Below, piece by piece: positions 9,801 to 16,866 of a stretch of DNA of 37,832 nt. The stretch is taken from the NCBI GenBank assembly GCA_014382705.1, contig JACNJE010000096.1:1-37832 (forward strand). Direction: 5' to 3'. The translations under genes and the position numbers were made by a program. How positions within the stretch are numbered: position 1 is the first letter of the stretch; each line of letters opens with the position of its first letter. Source of the stretch: Verrucomicrobiota bacterium. Its GTDB lineage: Bacteria > Verrucomicrobiota > Verrucomicrobiia > Limisphaerales > UBA1096. The notes under the pieces were generated by a model. The model was given only the letters and a program-made list of their open reading frames with translations. It ran no database searches and was not told the origin of the DNA.

Positions 9801-10222
9801 TCGGCCCGGCGTTTCATGACATGGATTCGGTCGAGATTCGCACCTTGTCCAGCGCGGTTTTTCTCAACAAAAACGGGCGGTTTAAGATGAGTGCGCTGCC
9901 GGATGCCGCTCAATTCTCGCCGGCGTTTGGGCTGTGTGCCGAGGATTTCGACGGCGATGGTTTGGCTGATTTGTTCCTGACACAAAACGACTTCGGAGTG
10001 CCCGAACGCCACTCGCGTTATGACAGCGGCCGGGGTCTGTTGCTGCGCGGCGATGGCGCGGGCAGTTTCACTGTCGTGCCCGCCTCCCAGAGCGGCATCG
10101 TGCTCCACGGAGAGCAGCGCGGGGTGGTGGCTGCCGATTTTAACAAGGACGGGCAAACCGACCTTGCCGTGAGCCAGCAGGGAGCAGCGGCCGGTCTTTT
10201 TTTGAGCCGCAAAACTAATTGA
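6872..10222 (+). CDS. CRTAC1-like FG-GAP/VCBS repeat protein with ASPIC/UnbV domain
   Basis: Very large secreted protein (1,116 residues). A hydrophobic leader (VFGIIAGLLLAPGLGVANG) follows a GTG start at 6872, which has AGGAG 11 nt upstream. The body carries many calcium-binding FG-GAP/VCBS repeats of the form D-x-D-G-D-x-D-L, for example DYDGDGLCDVY, DVDGDHDLDLLV, DIDGDDDLDLYIANYG, DLDNDGDLDAVVN, and again in the C-terminal half (DIDGDGDQDLIV, DFDGDGLADLFL). An ASPIC/UnbV domain sits mid-protein (TGGRIRVIS to WRDGTRTTVANAMAGHLYEI). This gives two integrin-alpha-like propellers around one ASPIC module. Such proteins are cell-surface or exported in Planctomycetota and Verrucomicrobiota; the ligand is unknown. 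Confidence 0.9.
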   Translation: MEDEELTVFRNPFSVFGIIAGLLLAPGLGVANGVSLEWQEAGGHRWARLADPGDGQPGFTRMTPGRTGVQFTNTLSTAILIGNKNLLNGSGVALGDYDGDGLCDVYLCRLDGDNTLYRNLGGWRFEDATSASGTACPGQFSTGAVFADVDGDHDLDLLVTAMGQPNRLFRNDGRGAFTDATATAGIGTRYGSSSIALADIDGDDDLDLYIANYGAKSVLKDGGKLDIVRTNGTLTVRGPYANRIKFIDNQMFEYGEPDEFYLNDGNGRFSLLNWTDGRFRTHSGKPLTGPYRDQGLSVIFRDMNGDHAPDLFIANDGFTEDRCWINDGAGNFREIAPLALRQLSYSSMGVDFADINRDGHDDFFVVEMLSRSHERRLTQQGTVPGARVEPGNFTHRPQSRRNCLYVARGDGTFAETAYFSGVAASEWSWSSLFLDVDLDGWEDILVTNGFEFDTDDLDTQARINRLGNLSVAQKRKTIFLFPPLDTPNVAFRNLGNLRFEEVGAKWGFDDAHDGNGMALGDLDNDGDLDAVVNCLKGPALLYHNNAAAPRVAVRLSGRGKNTEGTGGRIRVISTLGQAPQSQEIMSGGRYVSGDQARRTFAAQADKPFTIEVDWRDGTRTTVANAMAGHLYEIHQSSSRPITPKTGEKQSLFSSSAAPLGYVHKTVSRDNFAIQPGLPRSLNRAGPALATADIDGDGDQDLIVTDTSDARLVLLLNDGSGRFAESPSSLPVGGRGVVVFNDGQAQQLLHLSEPPTLYTIDGGRLRLAKRLAFDGTPSCAATLDADGDGDLDLFIGGGSSLGQFPVAARSQLFMNHDGDYAGTPLPQVGLVTGCAAADINRDGDTDLVLACEWGNVTLLLNKGGVFTDASEPWGLAPHTGLWHGVALADFDGDGRLDIAASNAGRNTVYELHPKPVRLFYGDGDGDDVLELAEGYVDAGTNQWKPIRKLDVFANTFPRVRGMVTRNKAFAALSLPKIIGPAFHDMDSVEIRTLSSAVFLNKNGRFKMSALPDAAQFSPAFGLCAEDFDGDGLADLFLTQNDFGVPERHSRYDSGRGLLLRGDGAGSFTVVPASQSGIVLHGEQRGVVAADFNKDGQTDLAVSQQGAAAGLFLSRKTN

Positions 10223-10396
10223 GCTGATCTGGACGGTCTCCGGGGCGCTGCACAGCTAGTTCCGACTCAAGGGGATGAACGGTTCCGAACCGGCGTCCCG
10301 GCTCAAAAAACAGGGGTTCAACAAGCTTTAAAAATAGTTCATTTTATTGGTTTTTCTGCTTGCGAACCCCGGAGGCCGCTCGTACAACCGACTGCC

Positions 10397-10410
10397 AGTG
10401 GTGCACCACT
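10397..10410. promoter_or_regulatory. 14-bp perfect palindrome upstream of the HU gene
   Basis: AGTGGTGCACCACT is its own reverse complement and lies about 40 bp before the HU start. It is followed by AAGGAG (10416-10421) and three tandem TAA triplets. It could be an operator for a dimeric regulator or part of a short leader. The AAGGAG is too far (29 nt) from the HU ATG to act as its ribosome site directly. The rest of the 228-bp gap (10223-10450) shows only an AT-rich block near 10325-10355. Confidence 0.35.
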
Positions 10411-10450
10411 ACTACAAGGAGTAATAATAACCCGTACTATTAGTAACGAT

Positions 10451-10741
10451 ATGTCAGACAAACCATTGACAAAATCACAAACCGCCGCAGCTATCGCTGA
10501 GGCGAACGGTCTCACCAAGAAGCAGGCCACCGACCTACTGGCCAATCTGGCTGACTTGGCTATCTCGAGCACCAAGACGACTGGTGCCTTTACGTTCCCA
10601 GGTGTTGGGAAGCTGAAACTGGTGAACCGGAAAGCTCGCATGGGGCGCAACCCCGCCACCGGCGAGACCATCCAAATCCCTGCCAAGACCGTGGTGAAAT
10701 TCACCGTGGCCAAGGCCGCGAAGGACGCCATCGCCAGTTGA
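10451..10741 (+). CDS. HU-family nucleoid DNA-binding protein
   Basis: 96 residues with the HU/IHF fold: helical N-terminal half (LTKSQTAAAIAEANGLTKKQATDLLANLA), then the beta-arm GKLKLVNRKARMGRNPATGETIQIPAKTVVKF, with the DNA-intercalating GRNPATGE tip at about residues 65-72. It compacts and bends DNA as a dimer. The sequence AFTFPGVGKL in place of the more usual GFG.F resembles HU of Verrucomicrobiota and Planctomycetota. It stands alone, with its own upstream region and a strong terminator directly downstream. There is no good Shine-Dalgarno within 15 nt of the ATG. Confidence 0.95.
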   Translation: MSDKPLTKSQTAAAIAEANGLTKKQATDLLANLADLAISSTKTTGAFTFPGVGKLKLVNRKARMGRNPATGETIQIPAKTVVKFTVAKAAKDAIAS

Positions 10742-10759
10742 GGCTCAGATCATTCCGAT

Positions 10760-10793
10760 AAAAAGCGCCCGCGTTCTGCTGGGCGCTTTTTTT
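10760..10793 (+). terminator. Rho-independent terminator of the HU gene
   Basis: Perfect stem AAGCGCCC / GGGCGCTT with a 10-nt loop, preceded by an A run and followed by a T run (TTTTTTT). It starts 19 bp after the HU stop. The next gene starts only 9 bp after the T run. Confidence 0.92.
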
Positions 10794-10801
10794 GTGCAAC
10801 C

Positions 10802-11815
10802 ATGGAGGCGAACAGGAACAGGCTGGACAAAATCGGCGTGGTTGGTTGCGGCGCTGTGGGCGGCTTTTACGGGGCGAAATTGTGCCAAACCGGTCGCGAC
10901 GTGCATTTTTTGCTCCGTTCAGATTTTGAGGCTGTTCGAAACAATGGCGTGCAGATTCGGAGCGCGGACGGTGATTTTCATGCCCATCCAAAGGCCGCCA
11001 GATCGCCCGGGGAAATCGGCCCATGCGACCTCGTGGTCGTCGCGCTCAAGTCGACGGCGAACCACCGCCTCGCCGAGCTGCTGACGCCGATGGTCGGCGA
11101 ACAGACCGTCCTGCTGACGCTTCAAAACGGGCTGGGCAACGAGACTGCGTTGGCAGCGCTGTTTCCAGACCGACCGATCCTCGGCGGTATGTGCTTTGTC
11201 TGCCTGAACCGCGTCGAGCCGGGTGTCATCCATCACATGGCCCACGGCAAGATCGTCCTCGGCCGCCACGGCGGCCCGCCGGATGAAATGGCCGGGGCAG
11301 TCGCCGCGCTGATCCGCTCCACCGGCATCCCGGTCGATGTCTCACCCGACCTCGAACGGGCGCATTGGGAGAAACTGGTCTGGAACATTCCGTTCAACGG
11401 CCTGAGTGTCGCCAGCGCGGCGGGACTCGATGCCACCCTCGCCGGGCGGCTCGACCCCGGCCGAGCGATCGGCCCCTGCCTCGCCACGGACGCCCTGCTC
11501 GACAACGGGCCGTGGGAGCAACTCGTCACGGAACTGATGGACGAGGTCATTGCAACGGGCCGCGCGCTTGGCCACGATCTCCCGCCCGGCCTTGGTGAGC
11601 ACCAGCGCAATCGCACCCGCGTCATGAAGGCTTACCGAGCCTCGACACCGATCGATTTCGAGCGTGGCCTGCCGCTGGAACTGGACGCGCTCTTTCGCCT
11701 GCCGCTTGGCCAAGCGCGGGCCGCCGGGGTTAACGCACCGCGTCTCGCGACACTCTGCGATCTGCTGGAGCAGCTGGATCATCGACGAAACGCCCCGGAA
11801 AAGGGCACGCTTTGA
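10802..11815 (+). CDS. 2-dehydropantoate 2-reductase-like (ketopantoate reductase) protein
   Basis: 337 residues. The N-terminal Rossmann motif is IGVVGCGAVGG (G15, G17, G20), followed by FLLRS. LQNGLGNE (N109) and WEKLVWNIPFN give the conserved K191 and N195 of the ketopantoate reductase family, and a helical C-terminal domain with PLELDAL follows. Members reduce 2-dehydropantoate to pantoate with NADPH in coenzyme A synthesis, but many paralogues act on other substrates, so the panE symbol is withheld. The ATG at 10802 is only 9 bp beyond the HU terminator, so the transcript would be nearly leaderless or start inside HU. A palindrome core at 11706 encodes PLGQAR. Confidence 0.82.
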   Translation: MEANRNRLDKIGVVGCGAVGGFYGAKLCQTGRDVHFLLRSDFEAVRNNGVQIRSADGDFHAHPKAARSPGEIGPCDLVVVALKSTANHRLAELLTPMVGEQTVLLTLQNGLGNETALAALFPDRPILGGMCFVCLNRVEPGVIHHMAHGKIVLGRHGGPPDEMAGAVAALIRSTGIPVDVSPDLERAHWEKLVWNIPFNGLSVASAAGLDATLAGRLDPGRAIGPCLATDALLDNGPWEQLVTELMDEVIATGRALGHDLPPGLGEHQRNRTRVMKAYRASTPIDFERGLPLELDALFRLPLGQARAAGVNAPRLATLCDLLEQLDHRRNAPEKGTL

Positions 11816-11827
11816 ACCGGTGGAATC

Positions 11828-11843
11828 GGCTGGCCAAGCGGCC
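11828..11843. repeat. Degenerate copy of the TTGGCCAA palindrome after a stop codon
   Basis: GGCTGGCCAAGCGGCC lies 12 bp after the reductase stop. It matches the dispersed palindrome except for one base in the core. Confidence 0.5.
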
Positions 11844-11870
11844 TGATTTGCGGAAGGCTTCGCCCGACCT

Positions 11871-13334
11871 ATGAACATTGTCATCCGGATTACATCATTG
11901 TGCGGGTTGATCGGTATCTTTGCGCTTGGGCCGGTTTCACCGACTCAGGTTGCCGCCGCCGAGAGGCAGCCACCCAACGTCGTTGTCATTTTCATCGACG
12001 ACATGGGCTACGCGGACATCGGGCCGTTCGGGGCGACGGCGTATCCCACACCTCACCTTGACCGCATGGCCCGGGAGGGCCGCAAGTTTACCGACTTTTA
12101 CGTGACGCAGGCCGTCTGCAGCGCGTCGCGGGCGGGGCTGCTCACCGGCTGCTACAACGTGCGCGTCGGCATCTTCGGCGCGCTTGGCCCCAGCGCGAGG
12201 CATGGGATCAACGCCGACGAGATGACGCTGGCCGAACTGTGCAAACAGAAAAACTACGCCACCGCGATCTACGGCAAATGGCACCTTGGCCATCACAAGC
12301 CGTTCCTGCCGATGCAGCACGGGTTCGACGACTACTTCGGCCTGCCGTACTCGAATGACATGTGGCCGTACCATCCCGGCGTGCTGCACCTGCCGATGGA
12401 GCAGCGCCTCAAGCGGTGGCCGCACCTGCCGCTCATCGACAAAAATAAAATCATCAATGCGAAAGTTTCCGGGAAGGATCAGGAGCAGCTCACCGTGGAG
12501 TACACCGAGCGCGCCGTCTCGTTCATTGAGCAGAACAAGGAGCGTCCATTTTTCGTCTACGTACCACACTCGATGGTACACGTGCCGCTGTATGTCTCCG
12601 ACAAGTTCAAGGGCAAAAGCGGAGCCGGCCTGTTCGGCGACGTGATGATGGAGGTCGACTGGAGTGTCGGCCGGATCCTCGACACGCTCCGCAAACACGA
12701 GCTTGATAAAAACACGCTCGTCATTTTCACCGCCGACAACGGCCCGTGGCTCAGCTACGGCGACCACGCCGGCTCGGCCGCGCCGCTGCGCGAGGGCAAG
12801 GGCACGATGTTCGACGGTGGCTGCCGCGAAAGCACGTTGATGTGGTGGCCCGGCACCGTGCCACCCAGCAGCGTCTGCCGCACGCCGGCGATGACGATCG
12901 ACATTTTGCCGACGGTCGCCGAGTTAATCGGGGCCAAGCTGCCCGGCAACAAGATCGATGGCAAAAGCATCGTGAACCTTGTCAAGGGCACCGGCGACGA
13001 AAGCCCGCAGGAGGCGTACTATTTCTACTACGGCAGGCAGTTGCAGGCCATCCGCTCCGGCAAATGGAAGCTGCACTTCCCGCACGGCTACCGCACCATG
13101 GCCGGCCGGCCCGGCGGCAGGGACGGCATCCCGACCGCCTACAGCCAGGACAAGATCGGCCTGTCGTTGTTCAACCTGGAGAAGGACATCGGCGAGACCA
13201 CCGACGTGAAGGACAAGCACCCGGAGGTGTTGGCCAAGCTGCAGGCGCTTGGCCAAGCGATGCGCGAAGAGCTGGGCGACCAGAACCGGAAGGGTGCAGG
13301 CCAGCGCGAGCCGGGCCGCTTGGCCAAGCGCTGA
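11871..13334 (+). CDS. Secreted type I sulfatase (arylsulfatase family)
   Basis: 487 residues with an N-terminal signal peptide (about residues 1-30, ending QVAAAE). The catalytic core is complete: the metal pair in FIDDMGYADI (D43, D44) and the formylglycine signature VCSASRAGLLTG, in which C83 is the residue to be oxidised and R87 completes C-x-A-x-R. GKWHLGHH and the later TADNGPW provide further active-site and calcium ligands. It cleaves sulfate esters, probably from polysaccharides, outside the cytoplasm. A formylglycine-generating enzyme is required but not in the window. The last codons and stop overlap a TTGGCCAA palindrome (13320), so the protein ends RLAKR. A second core at 13249 encodes ALGQAM. 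Confidence 0.93.
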   Translation: MNIVIRITSLCGLIGIFALGPVSPTQVAAAERQPPNVVVIFIDDMGYADIGPFGATAYPTPHLDRMAREGRKFTDFYVTQAVCSASRAGLLTGCYNVRVGIFGALGPSARHGINADEMTLAELCKQKNYATAIYGKWHLGHHKPFLPMQHGFDDYFGLPYSNDMWPYHPGVLHLPMEQRLKRWPHLPLIDKNKIINAKVSGKDQEQLTVEYTERAVSFIEQNKERPFFVYVPHSMVHVPLYVSDKFKGKSGAGLFGDVMMEVDWSVGRILDTLRKHELDKNTLVIFTADNGPWLSYGDHAGSAAPLREGKGTMFDGGCRESTLMWWPGTVPPSSVCRTPAMTIDILPTVAELIGAKLPGNKIDGKSIVNLVKGTGDESPQEAYYFYYGRQLQAIRSGKWKLHFPHGYRTMAGRPGGRDGIPTAYSQDKIGLSLFNLEKDIGETTDVKDKHPEVLAKLQALGQAMREELGDQNRKGAGQREPGRLAKR

Positions 13335-13341
13335 CCCGCCC

Positions 13342-14181
13342 GTGGCCGATCCAGCAATCATCCCTTTCGGGGCACGGTTTTGGCGACTTTGGCGGCCGGT
13401 TTGGCAGTTACGCCACAAGGCCAACGGGATGCTTTTCCCGGCGCTGCTGCTCTTTTGGGTGCTGCTGCTCATCAGCCCGTACATCGTCATCAACCGGTTG
13501 GCGGCCTGGGCGAATCACACGCCGATCAGCGAGGAAATCGTCGCACAGCGCGACACGCTCAAGGTGTCGCAGCAGGACGAGCGCACGGCGTGGGACCCGA
13601 AGTCGCTCTTCCGCGACAGCGAGGGCCGCTATCTCGATTATAAAATCCCGGCTGTCGACTGGACGATCTGGTTTTATCTCTCGCTCTTTGGCTACTACTG
13701 CGCGTTTTTTGCGGCGCAAAAAACCGATCGTGGCCGGGCGGAGTCGCTGGTGATGGCCCAAGCCTGGGTGGTGTCGAGTTGGATCGCCTATCCGATCTTT
13801 GCCGTGTTGCCGGCGGACATCGACCTGCGCTGGCAGTTGGGCGAAATGCACGGCCTATACGGATTTCTTTACGAAGCGTTCCACGCACTGGACGAGCCGT
13901 TCAACGCCTGGCCCTGCCTGCACATCGCCCAGAGCTTCGTCATGGCCGCGGCCCTGGCGCGCTGGTGGCTCCAGCGCAAATGGATCGTGGCGGTCTGGTT
14001 GCTCTGGCCGGCCTGGCTTGGCCTCTGTGTCAGCGTGATGACCACCAAGCAGCATTTCATCTGGGACTCGATCACCGGCGCGCTGCTCGGCGTGGGAGTC
14101 TGGGCCTGGATGATGCGGCCCGGCTTCCGGCATCTTGACAGGGTGGCCGATGGCGAGCTTCCCCTGGCCAGGCTGGGATAA
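13342..14181 (+). CDS. PAP2-superfamily membrane phosphatase/phosphotransferase
   Basis: About 279 residues from GTG 13342, seven bases after the sulfatase stop; a longer frame would overlap the sulfatase and is not used. There are five to six membrane segments ([81 protein letters not shown]). The PAP2_3-like active-site pattern is [15 protein letters not shown] (H194) and [13 protein letters not shown] (H238, D242). Relatives are lipid phosphatases or inositol-phosphoceramide-type transferases. A lipid head-group role is inferred; the substrate is unknown. It probably shares a transcript with the sulfatase. Confidence 0.8.
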   Translation: MADPAIIPFGARFWRLWRPVWQLRHKANGMLFPALLLFWVLLLISPYIVINRLAAWANHTPISEEIVAQRDTLKVSQQDERTAWDPKSLFRDSEGRYLDYKIPAVDWTIWFYLSLFGYYCAFFAAQKTDRGRAESLVMAQAWVVSSWIAYPIFAVLPADIDLRWQLGEMHGLYGFLYEAFHALDEPFNAWPCLHIAQSFVMAAALARWWLQRKWIVAVWLLWPAWLGLCVSVMTTKQHFIWDSITGALLGVGVWAWMMRPGFRHLDRVADGELPLARLG

Positions 14182-14229
14182 AAAAACGGCCGCCGGCAAG
14201 GGGATGGGTGTGGAGGTTTGCCGACGGCC
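14182..14229 (-). terminator. Rho-independent terminator of purS-purQ
   Basis: GGCCGCCGGCAA (14188-14199) pairs with TTGCCGACGGCC (14218-14229), a 12-bp stem with one mismatch and an 18-nt loop. On the minus strand it is followed by a run of T (the A run at 14180-14186). It lies about 100 bp after the purQ stop and directly abuts the PAP2 stop from the other side. The remaining 100 bp of the gap shows nothing recognisable. Confidence 0.75.
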
Positions 14230-14329
14230 TACGACCCATGGCTGGGATGGGAGGGGGATGCCACAGGTCGCTGAACGCCAAAGCTACCCCGAATTTCCCT
14301 CAACGCAACCCCCAAAATGCCCAACGGAA

Positions 14330-15064
14330 TCAAGCCTCAGCGGCTGCGGCTGCGGCTTGGCCAACGCCGGCCCCGGCCTCGAAATGGCGGAGCATGCCCT
14401 CAAACACCAGCCGGCCGTCATCCCCGCCGAGGATGTTTTCGCTGGCCCGCTCCGGGTGGGGCATCATGCCGCAGACGTTCCGGCCGTCGTTGCAAATGCC
14501 GGCGATATTCAGCAACGAGCCGTTGGGGTTGGCCTCGTCGGTCAATTCCCCGGCCTCGGTGGCGTATTGGAAAAGAATCCGGTCGTCCGCCTGCAGCTTG
14601 GCCAAGGCCGCCTCGTCGGCAAAGTAGCAGCCCTCGCCATGGGCGATCGGCACACGCAGCACTTTCCCCTCCGGCACTTCGCGGGTGAACGGCGAATCGG
14701 TGGTCGGCACTTTGAGATGCACATGCTCGCAGCGGAACTGCAGTGACCGGTTCCGCACCAGAGCCCCTGGCAACAGGCCGCTCTCGCACAAAATCTGGAA
14801 CCCGTTGCAGATGCCGATGACCAGTCCGCCGTCATCGGCGAACGCCTTCACGGCATTCATCACCGGGCTGAATTGCGCAATCGAGCCGGTGCGAAGATAG
14901 TCACCGTAGCTGAAGCCGCCCGGCACCACCACGGCATCGGCGCCGCCGATCGATTCCTCCTTGTGCCACAGATAGTCGGCCTGCTGACCAAGCACGTTGC
15001 TGAGGACGTGGACGCAGTCCTGGTCGCAATTTGAGCCGGGAAACTGGAGAACAGCGAAGCGCAT
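14330..15064 (-). CDS. purQ: Phosphoribosylformylglycinamidine synthase, glutaminase subunit
   Basis: 244 residues. Class I glutamine amidotransferase that supplies ammonia for FGAM synthesis in the purine pathway. The N-terminus [13 protein letters not shown] is diagnostic of PurQ. The nucleophile elbow is GICNGFQ with C86, and the triad is completed in MMPHPERA (H203, E205). AHGEGCYF is another PurQ block. The C-terminus has an Ala-rich extension ([12 protein letters not shown]), part of which is encoded by a palindrome core at 14357; a second core at 14598 encodes ALAKLQ. It follows purS by 6 bp, an operon. The PurL subunit is not in the window. Confidence 0.97.
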   Translation of the reverse strand: MRFAVLQFPGSNCDQDCVHVLSNVLGQQADYLWHKEESIGGADAVVVPGGFSYGDYLRTGSIAQFSPVMNAVKAFADDGGLVIGICNGFQILCESGLLPGALVRNRSLQFRCEHVHLKVPTTDSPFTREVPEGKVLRVPIAHGEGCYFADEAALAKLQADDRILFQYATEAGELTDEANPNGSLLNIAGICNDGRNVCGMMPHPERASENILGGDDGRLVFEGMLRHFEAGAGVGQAAAAAAEA

Positions 15065-15070
15065 CCGGGG

Positions 15071-15307
15071 TTACTCGATGGTGAAATGGTAATCCTCGAT
15101 CACCGGGTTGCTGAGCAGCTTGTGGCACGCCTCGTCGATCTTCGGCCGCCACGCCTCGGCGTCGCCCTCCAACTCGATCTCGAGATATTTGCCGACGTGG
15201 ACGGCCTTCACGCCGTCGTGGCCCATCTGTTCCAGCGCGGCCTGAACCGTCTTGCCCTGCGGATCGAGCACGGCCTTCTTGGGGGTGATGACTATCTTGG
15301 CTTTCAT
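15071..15307 (-). CDS. purS: Phosphoribosylformylglycinamidine synthase subunit PurS
   Basis: 78 residues, the normal PurS size. The pattern KAKIVITPKKAVLDPQGKTVQAALEQMG, then VHVGKYLEIEL and a C-terminal DYHFTIE, matches PurS, the small bridging subunit of the PurS/PurQ/PurL complex. The gene leads the purS-purQ operon and is divergent from the beta-CASP nuclease gene across a 140-bp gap. Confidence 0.95.
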   Translation of the reverse strand: MKAKIVITPKKAVLDPQGKTVQAALEQMGHDGVKAVHVGKYLEIELEGDAEAWRPKIDEACHKLLSNPVIEDYHFTIE

Positions 15308-15392
15308 CGACTGCTCGCGCCATCGCGCGGCCGAGGCATTGTCAGGCCAAGCGCGGCACCGAACCAGTCAATTTTGTTCACAGCCCAAAATT

Positions 15393-15439
15393 GGCGCTTG
15401 GCCAAGTTTTGCTTTGCCCCGGCGTGGCGCTTGGCCAAG
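15393..15439. repeat. Direct pair of palindromes in the purS / beta-CASP divergent promoter region
   Basis: Identical GGCGCTTGGCCAAG units at 15393-15406 and 15426-15439 are spaced exactly 33 bp apart, about three helical turns. They lie just before the GTG start of the nuclease gene, in the 140-bp gap shared by the two divergent genes. They are members of the dispersed TTGGCCAA family. Position would suit an operator, but this is inference. Confidence 0.6.
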
Positions 15440-15447
15440 CTGGCTGC

Positions 15448-16842
15448 GTGAAGATTACCTTTCACGGCGCGGTTCGTACCACGACCGGTTCCCGGCATCT
15501 GCTCGAGGTCAACGGCGTGCGGCTGCTTTTGGATTGCGGACTATACCAGGGCAAGCGCCAAGAGTCGATTGAACGCAACCTGGCGTTCCCATTCGACCCC
15601 AAGTCGGTGGACGCCGTGATCCTCAGCCACGCGCACATCGACCACATCGGCAATCTGCCCAACCTCCACAAGCAGGGCTTCGAGGGGAACGTCTACTGCA
15701 CATTCGCCACGCGCGACCTTGCGTCGATCATGCTCGAAGACTCGGCTCAAATCCAAATGGCCGACGCGGCCTACGTCTCGAAGAAGCACAAAAAGAAGGG
15801 CCTGCCACCGGTCGAGCCGCTTTACACGCCGCAAGACGCAGAGCGCGCGCTGCGGCAATTCGTGGCGCTGGGCTACGAGCGGCCAATCCCGGTGGCCAAC
15901 GGCGTGACGCTGACCTTCCGCGACGCCGGGCACATCCTTGGCTCGGCACAGGTGATCCTCGACATCGACGAAAGTGGCACGAAACGCCGGCTGCTGTTCA
16001 GCGGCGACATCGGCCGCGGCGGCCACGCGATCCTGCGCGACCCGCAGCCAGTCGAGGATGTCGACGTGTTGCTTGTCGAGAGCACCTACGGCAACCGCGA
16101 GCACGCGGCGCAATCCGGCTTGTCGGGCGAAATCGAGGCGCTGCTCTCCGGCACGCTGAACAACGGCGGCAAGGTGATCATCCCGGCGTTCTCGGTGGGG
16201 CGGACGCAACTGCTCGTTTACACGCTGCACCAGCTCGTCGAGGCCGGGCGGCTGCCGACCTTCCCCATCTACGTGGATAGTCCGCTCAGCGTGAACGCCA
16301 CCGAGGTGTTCCGGCTGCACCCCGAGTGTTTCAACAGCGACATCTACACGTTCCTGCGCGAGAAAGAGAACCCGTTCGGCATGGACAACCTGACGTACAT
16401 CCGCAAGGCGTCCGAGTCGATCAAGCTCAACAACCTCGACGGCCCGGCAATCATCATCAGCTCCAGCGGGATGTGCGAGGCAGGGCGCATTCGGCATCAC
16501 TTGAAAAACAACATCAGCGACCCGAACGACCTCATCCTGTTCGTCGGCTACTGCGCCTACAACACGCTGGGCTCCGTGATCCGCGACGGCATTAACCCGG
16601 TGTACATCTTCGGCGAGCCGCACGAGGTGAAAGCCAAGATCGCCAGTTTCGACGGGTTCTCCGGCCACGCCGACAAAAACGAGCTAGCCAATTACGTAAA
16701 AAGCCTCACCGGCGACATCCAAAAAATCTTCGTCGTTCACGGCGAGGAAAAATCGAGCCTCGCCTTCGCCGACACGCTGCATCAACTCAAGCCAGGTGCA
16801 GACGTCACCGTGCCGGAGCTGAATGAATCGTTTGCAGTCTGA
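15448..16842 (+). CDS. Beta-CASP metallo-beta-lactamase-fold RNA nuclease
   Basis: 464 residues from GTG 15448 (VKITFHGAVRTTTGS, the usual start of this family). The metallo-beta-lactamase core has HAHIDH (61-66), H162 in DAGHILGSA, and D187 in SGDIGRGG. The beta-CASP domain has IISSSGMCEAGR (341-347) and FSGHAD (H407). This layout matches the YSH1/CPSF-73-like family of RNA-processing nucleases (two-zinc RNA endo/exonucleases), including Thermus TTHA0252. It is expected to process RNA in the cytoplasm. Length and motifs are complete. The frame is open upstream, but only GTG 15448 gives the family N-terminus. Confidence 0.92.
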   Translation: MKITFHGAVRTTTGSRHLLEVNGVRLLLDCGLYQGKRQESIERNLAFPFDPKSVDAVILSHAHIDHIGNLPNLHKQGFEGNVYCTFATRDLASIMLEDSAQIQMADAAYVSKKHKKKGLPPVEPLYTPQDAERALRQFVALGYERPIPVANGVTLTFRDAGHILGSAQVILDIDESGTKRRLLFSGDIGRGGHAILRDPQPVEDVDVLLVESTYGNREHAAQSGLSGEIEALLSGTLNNGGKVIIPAFSVGRTQLLVYTLHQLVEAGRLPTFPIYVDSPLSVNATEVFRLHPECFNSDIYTFLREKENPFGMDNLTYIRKASESIKLNNLDGPAIIISSSGMCEAGRIRHHLKNNISDPNDLILFVGYCAYNTLGSVIRDGINPVYIFGEPHEVKAKIASFDGFSGHADKNELANYVKSLTGDIQKIFVVHGEEKSSLAFADTLHQLKPGADVTVPELNESFAV

Positions 16843-16843
16843 A

Positions 16844-16863
16844 GCCAAGCGCTTGGCCAAGCG
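16844..16863. repeat. Doubled palindrome between convergent genes
   Basis: GCCAAGCGCTTGGCCAAGCG fills most of the 24-bp gap between the nuclease stop (16842) and the NatB-like stop (16867). The overlapping units allow an RNA hairpin in either direction, so it may act as a bidirectional 3'-end element. Confidence 0.65.
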
Positions 16864-16866
16864 GGG

